NCBI GenBank assembly: GCA_947380285.1
Contig: CANCQD010000034.1
Span: 1 to 20,074 of the forward strand
DNA from: Burkholderiaceae bacterium
Lineage (GTDB): Bacteria; Pseudomonadota; Gammaproteobacteria; Burkholderiales; Burkholderiaceae
Length of the DNA stretch: 20,074 nt
Direction of reading: 5' to 3'
Below the pieces are notes generated by a model, which was given only the letters and a program-made list of their open reading frames with translations, was not told where the DNA came from and searched no databases. Of the stretch, positions 16,599 to 20,074 are shown piece after piece (position 1 is the first letter of the stretch; each line of letters begins with the position of its first letter). Position numbers and translations under genes: made by a program.

Positions 16599-18308
16599 TT
16601 AAAAGAAGAAGCTTCCAGAAAACCATGCCTGCGGATTTTTATTACTGCCATCAGAATTAGTAGATTGTCCATTCTGGGTATAAAGAGGATTTGAACCAAC
16701 CTGCCAAGCAATCATGGCATTTAAAACTATATTCTCATAGACCCATTTCAGACCAACGCCAGCTCCTGACAAAGAGTACGTATTATTGGCGTTAGTTAGA
16801 CCCTGCCATCCTAAAAAAGTATTTTTATATTGCTGCACAATTCCTGTGTCAAAAAATACATATCCCAAAAATTGCTGTGGTAATTTTTGGCGTAACTCTA
16901 TTGTTCCCAAGGCGCCCTGCGCTCCAGCGCCTTGTGCTACTGGATAGGCTCGAACTCCGTAAGGACCGCCTAAATAAAACTGCTCAGCAGGACTTAAATT
17001 AGCAGATGCGTATTGCCCATAAGCCGCAATATACAGCGAAGTACTCCCAGAGGAATTTAAAGCCTGAATTCGATTGCCCGAGAAGGTGGCTTTATTAAAG
17101 TTAGCTGGCGGAGTGAAATCAAAACTTCCGCTGGGATAAATATTATCTAGATAACCAAGAATTATCGACAGACTTCCCGCAGAAGTTGCGCCACCTAGGA
17201 AGCCATCGTATGCATTTCCAGAAATACTAAAGGAAAGGTCTTTGATGTTGTAAGCGGTTGTGGTTTGATTATTAATCAATAAATAATTGTTATAGCTTTT
17301 AATATCGTAGCTCAATGCTAAGTTAAGGTTTGCACCCTCACTTCTCAATAATGGATAGGCTGCGTTTGCGCCAACTGTCCACGCACTTCCTCCAATTCCA
17401 TTGGGATAGGCGTAACTGCCAATATCTTTGAAGGTCAGGATGGATGACCCTAAACCCAAGCGGAGCCCACTGTAACCAACCGGGAAGTTATACCCTAATT
17501 GACCATATTGCGAGCCTTGAGAACCGAGAGCACTCAAGATTGTCTGGTCACCGTAATTCAGAGGATTGTTAGCAACTAAGGACACTAGAGCTTGATTTGA
17601 CCCCGTGTACTCACTGCCGTAATTATTGAGCTCTACCTTACCCTCGAATAACTTTGGTTGAGTTAAGTTGATCTCAAAATCTGTCTCGCCAGAATTTTCG
17701 CCTCGCTTTATTTGACCCTGAACAATAACTCCAGGCGTCTCATTTAATATCATTAAAGTACGCTGAAGTTTTTTGAAATTAACTGTATCCCCGATAGAGT
17801 TTGTATTTTCTACATAAGCAAGAACCCTTCTTTCCCCAAACCGAGTTTCTCCATTGGGCATAGTCACACTAACTTTGCCTAGCTTAGACTTGGTAATCAG
17901 AATTTCAACAATGCCATTTTTAATTTCTTGTGGGGGCAATGTCACCAATACATGAATTCCGTCGTTTTGATATATTTTTACAATTTGATTGGTGAGGTTT
18001 TCTAAGTCTGAGATCGTGACATTTTGGGATATCCAAGGCTTCACTAAATTTTGGAGTTCATTTACATACTCGACATCGGCGCCCACAAAATTTACTCCAT
18101 TTAAAACGAAGCTAATGTCTTGACTTTTTTTTGCCGGTATAGGCGATGAAACAGTTGGTTTAACCGGTTCAGGCAATGGTAAGGCGCTAGGTAGGGGCAG
18201 TTGCTTTTCTAGCTGTTGTTGTAAAGCGCCAGCATTTGACTGAGCAAAGACTGAATGTCCTATAGCTGATAGGCTAATTGCAAAAGCAGTCAGTAAGTAA
18301 TAACGCAT
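16599..18308 (-). CDS. Two-partner secretion outer-membrane transporter TpsB (ShlB/FhaC/HecB family)
   Basis: Omp85-superfamily pore that exports a TpsA exoprotein. The 569 residues show a signal peptide ending S-V-F-A-Q (about residue 23), a proline-rich linker with a predicted plug-helix region, two POTRA domains (about 65-140 and 141-215), and a 16-strand barrel. The barrel ends in three aromatic residues (F-F-F), as needed for BAM insertion. The lid-loop motif is L-G-G-P-Y-G-V-R-A-Y-P with V452-R453-A454-Y455, where FhaC has V-R-G-Y; Arg453, the conserved residue, is kept. No ribosome binding site is obvious. It is divergent from the tpsA gene, 162 bases apart, which makes that protein its likely cargo. 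Most TPS pairs are collinear. Confidence 0.95.
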   Translation of the reverse strand: MRYYLLTAFAISLSAIGHSVFAQSNAGALQQQLEKQLPLPSALPLPEPVKPTVSSPIPAKKSQDISFVLNGVNFVGADVEYVNELQNLVKPWISQNVTISDLENLTNQIVKIYQNDGIHVLVTLPPQEIKNGIVEILITKSKLGKVSVTMPNGETRFGERRVLAYVENTNSIGDTVNFKKLQRTLMILNETPGVIVQGQIKRGENSGETDFEINLTQPKLFEGKVELNNYGSEYTGSNQALVSLVANNPLNYGDQTILSALGSQGSQYGQLGYNFPVGYSGLRLGLGSSILTFKDIGSYAYPNGIGGSAWTVGANAAYPLLRSEGANLNLALSYDIKSYNNYLLINNQTTTAYNIKDLSFSISGNAYDGFLGGATSAGSLSIILGYLDNIYPSGSFDFTPPANFNKATFSGNRIQALNSSGSTSLYIAAYGQYASANLSPAEQFYLGGPYGVRAYPVAQGAGAQGALGTIELRQKLPQQFLGYVFFDTGIVQQYKNTFLGWQGLTNANNTYSLSGAGVGLKWVYENIVLNAMIAWQVGSNPLYTQNGQSTNSDGSNKNPQAWFSGSFFF

Positions 18309-18380
18309 TTAAAAGTAATTTCTAAGTTAATTTTCTTTATTGAAAGAAATATTGCGTTGCGATTAGGGGATTGATGGGTA

Positions 18381-18398
18381 TTATGTCGTATTACATAA
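18381..18398. promoter_or_regulatory. Inverted repeat in the tpsA/tpsB divergent intergenic region
   Basis: TTATGT-CGTATT-ACATAA is a perfect six-base inverted repeat with a six-base spacer, roughly mid-way in the 162-base gap between the divergent tpsB and tpsA starts. The position suits an operator controlling both, but a short A/T-rich repeat like this can occur by chance. The gap is otherwise A/T-rich without a confident promoter. Confidence 0.3.
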
Positions 18399-18470
18399 GA
18401 TGCCACACCCTCAGAGCACATGACATTAGTACTAAATTACTCACAAAACTCTCTGATTATTTCTCTAAAA

Positions 18471-20074
18471 ATGAGACTAGCAGTTTTTTTCTTACTAGTA
18501 TTTTCTGTGCTCACAGTCCCAACACAAGGAGTTGCGCAAGGACAAACCTCTACGTCCCTCCCGACTAATCCACAGGTAACTGGCGGCTCAGTCAGCATTT
18601 TGAATCCTAGCATTGGAGTGATGAATATTAATCAAAGTTCGCCTAATGCAAGCATTATTTGGTCGAACTTTAATATTGGCTCAGCAGCGAAAGTGAGCAT
18701 TGCTCAACCAAGCTATAACTCAGTCTTACTAAATCGAGTTAATGGTGGAGGTACATCACTAATCGAGGGTGTGCTAAATGCCAATGGCCAGGTTATTCTG
18801 CTTAATCCAAATGGATTTACTTTTGGGAAAGGGGCTCAAGTAAGTTTCGGTGGCACGCTTATTGCAACCTCAGGGTTTCAAAATCCTTTTATTTTTGGAA
18901 GCGGCACTCAATCATATTCTCGTCTACATTTTGACAATAGTTTGCTGTCCTTAGCATTAACTACCTTTCGAAGTATGTTGAAACCAGGGACCTTGGAAAA
19001 TGCCAATCCATCTGGCTACATTGCCCTTCTCGGTTCCCAAAGTACAAACGATGGATTGATCATTGCACGTATAGGCTCAATGAATAGTAGCGCCACGGAG
19101 AACAGAGAATCCTTTTCATTGGTATTTACACAAAACCAATTAATCGGCGTTAATGTTGATAAACCAACTCTAAATAAGATTATTGATGATCGTAGGGCTA
19201 TGCAGGTAGATGATGGGACCATCATTTTTTCAGCTCCCGCTGCCAATCAAATCTTTTCCTCAACCATTAATAATGGAGGACTAGTTCACGCCAATAATCT
19301 GATTAGCAATAATGGGAAAACATCTTTAGCTCTATCTAAATTAGACCTTGATGAATTACCGCGCTCAAGCCCAGGTGGTGAACCAAGCTCTAACAGTAAA
19401 TCAGGCTCAAGCACTTCCGGATCAAATAATTCGAGATCCGCTTCGGGATCAGGTACTTCAGGTTCAATTACTAAAGTTAAATCAAGTAGCTCCGGCGGTG
19501 AATCTAGCTCAGGTGGTGAGTCAAGCTCTAGCGGTAAATCGAGCTCAAGTTCCAGCACTTCAGGCTCTACTTCCGGCTCTAGTACTTCGGGTTCCAGCAC
19601 TTCAGGTTCAAGTACTTCGGGTTCTACTTCAGGTTCGAGCACTTCGGGTTCGAGCACCTCTGGATCGAGCACTTCGGGTTCTAGCACTTCGGGTTCGAGC
19701 ACCTCTGGATCGAGCACCTCAGGTTCTACTTCAGGTTCCAGCACCTCAGGTTCTACTTCGGGTTCGAGCACCTCTGGATCGAGCACTTCAGGTTCGAGCA
19801 CCTCAGGTTCTACTTCAGGTTCAAGCACCTCTGGATCGAGCACCTCAGGTTCTACTTCAGGTTCAAGCACTTCAGGCTCTACTTCAGGTTCGAGCACTTC
19901 GGGTTCAAGCACTTCGGGTTCGAGCACTTCGGGTTCAAGCACTTCAGGTTCTACTTCAGGTTCAAGCACTTCGGGTTCTACTTCAGGCTCTAGCACTTCG
20001 GGTTCGAGCACTTCGGGTTCGAGCACCTCTGGATCGAGCACCTCAGGTTCTACTTCAGGTTCCAGCACCTCAGG
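18471..20074 (+). CDS. Two-partner secretion exoprotein TpsA with haemagglutination-type secretion domain and serine-rich repeats (runs off window)
   Basis: Large secreted adhesin-type protein; 534 codons are present and the frame is still open at the edge. Residues 1-23 form a signal peptide (M-R-L-A-V-F-F-L-L...G-V-A-Q). Residues about 30-297 are the filamentous-haemagglutinin secretion domain: I-I-W-S-N-F-N-I-G, then the hallmark N-P-N-G-F at 112-116, and V-N-like strand repeats to N-N-G-G-L-V-H-A-N. From residue 298 the chain becomes Ser/Gly-rich, and from 365 it is a regular tandem of G-S-S-T-S and G-S-T-S units to the edge. No Cys is visible. Divergent TpsB is the presumed exporter. No ribosome binding site precedes the ATG. 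An in-frame ATG at 18420 would add 17 residues as an extended signal region. The total length and C-terminus are unknown. Confidence 0.92.
   Translation, partial: MRLAVFFLLVFSVLTVPTQGVAQGQTSTSLPTNPQVTGGSVSILNPSIGVMNINQSSPNASIIWSNFNIGSAAKVSIAQPSYNSVLLNRVNGGGTSLIEGVLNANGQVILLNPNGFTFGKGAQVSFGGTLIATSGFQNPFIFGSGTQSYSRLHFDNSLLSLALTTFRSMLKPGTLENANPSGYIALLGSQSTNDGLIIARIGSMNSSATENRESFSLVFTQNQLIGVNVDKPTLNKIIDDRRAMQVDDGTIIFSAPAANQIFSSTINNGGLVHANNLISNNGKTSLALSKLDLDELPRSSPGGEPSSNSKSGSSTSGSNNSRSASGSGTSGSITKVKSSSSGGESSSGGESSSSGKSSSSSSTSGSTSGSSTSGSSTSGSSTSGSTSGSSTSGSSTSGSSTSGSSTSGSSTSGSSTSGSTSGSSTSGSTSGSSTSGSSTSGSSTSGSTSGSSTSGSSTSGSTSGSSTSGSTSGSSTSGSSTSGSSTSGSSTSGSTSGSSTSGSTSGSSTSGSSTSGSSTSGSSTSGSTSGSSTS
19563..20074 (+). 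repeat. Coding tandem repeat array of 15-bp and 12-bp units (continues beyond window)
   Basis: Within tpsA, from 19563 every base can be parsed as 26 long units (GGN TCN AGY ACY TCN = G-S-S-T-S) and 10 short units (GGY TCT ACT TCN = G-S-T-S), ending with two bases of a 37th unit. Short units are never adjacent. Short units always use TCT for the first Ser, matching long units of the form TCT AGY ACT, so they probably arose by loss of the AGY codon. A 30-bp dimer with the GGA codon recurs five times, and 57 bases at 19692-19748 recur exactly at 20016-20072. The unit lengths are multiples of three, so copy-number changes keep the frame. Confidence 0.95.

Noticed and set aside
18371..18568. Plus-strand open frame of 65 codons upstream of tpsA
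   Set aside because: It overlaps the tpsA signal sequence in another frame; the tpsA frame has the signal peptide and domain, and the short frame resembles nothing.
19286..20068. Minus-strand open frame of 260 codons with Leu-Glu-Pro-Glu-Val repeats
   Set aside because: It is the antisense image of the tpsA serine repeat: unit lengths are multiples of three and the unit codons contain no reverse stop. It has no normal amino-acid composition outside the repeat, no ribosome binding site, and the plus strand has a signal peptide and a recognisable secretion domain.
19563..20074. CRISPR-like repeat-spacer array
   Set aside because: The units are contiguous 12 and 15 bp repeats without spacers and stay in the reading frame of tpsA.

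Overview
The window looks like chromosomal DNA of a betaproteobacterium of the family Burkholderiaceae, most likely Polynucleobacter. This is inferred from the protein sequences (a betaproteobacterial-type glnA-ntrB-ntrC block, fused N-acetylglutamate synthase ArgA next to YggX, HrpA, TalB), from the moderate base composition and from the tight gene packing; there is no rRNA or marker gene to prove it. No tRNA, insertion sequence, CRISPR array or replication origin was seen, and no gene-free stretch exceeds 300 bases.

Left part (1-2800, minus strand): a nitrogen-control operon glnA-ntrB-ntrC. Glutamine synthetase is followed after 14 bases by the sensor kinase NtrB (TTG start with a strong ribosome binding site), whose stop overlaps the start of ntrC at the window edge. 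Upstream of glnA there is a GG-N10-GC sigma-54 type promoter and two NtrC-type palindromes with centres 52 bp apart.

Middle-left (2787-11538, minus strand): a collinear run of hrpA helicase, a secreted YncE-like beta-propeller, a secreted polysaccharide deacetylase-like protein with an altered metal-binding motif, a membrane fatty-acid hydroxylase/sterol desaturase, an EI24/CysZ-like membrane protein and a MoaB/CinA-type molybdopterin-binding-domain protein. Gaps are 3 to about 70 bases, so they may share transcripts.

Middle-right (11541-15256): argA and yggX run on the plus strand, with an argA promoter that would give a nearly leaderless mRNA. They are followed by a compact intergenic locus that looks like an unannotated structured small RNA: TTGACA/TACGAT promoter, five hairpins, and an intrinsic terminator. 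Then come rpiA (minus) and tal (plus), two divergent non-oxidative pentose phosphate genes.

Right part (15272-20074): a two-partner secretion locus. The outer-membrane transporter TpsB and a polytopic ICMT-like methyltransferase lie on the minus strand. Divergent from them, the secreted exoprotein TpsA starts on the plus strand and runs off the window. It has a signal peptide, a haemagglutination-type secretion domain, and then a Gly/Ser/Thr tandem array of four- and five-residue units. The antisense strand of that array is also open and encodes a Pro/Glu/Val/Leu artefact that should not be called as a gene.

The best candidates for something undescribed are the small RNA at about 13319-13477 and the serine-repeat TpsA with its methyltransferase-linked transporter.
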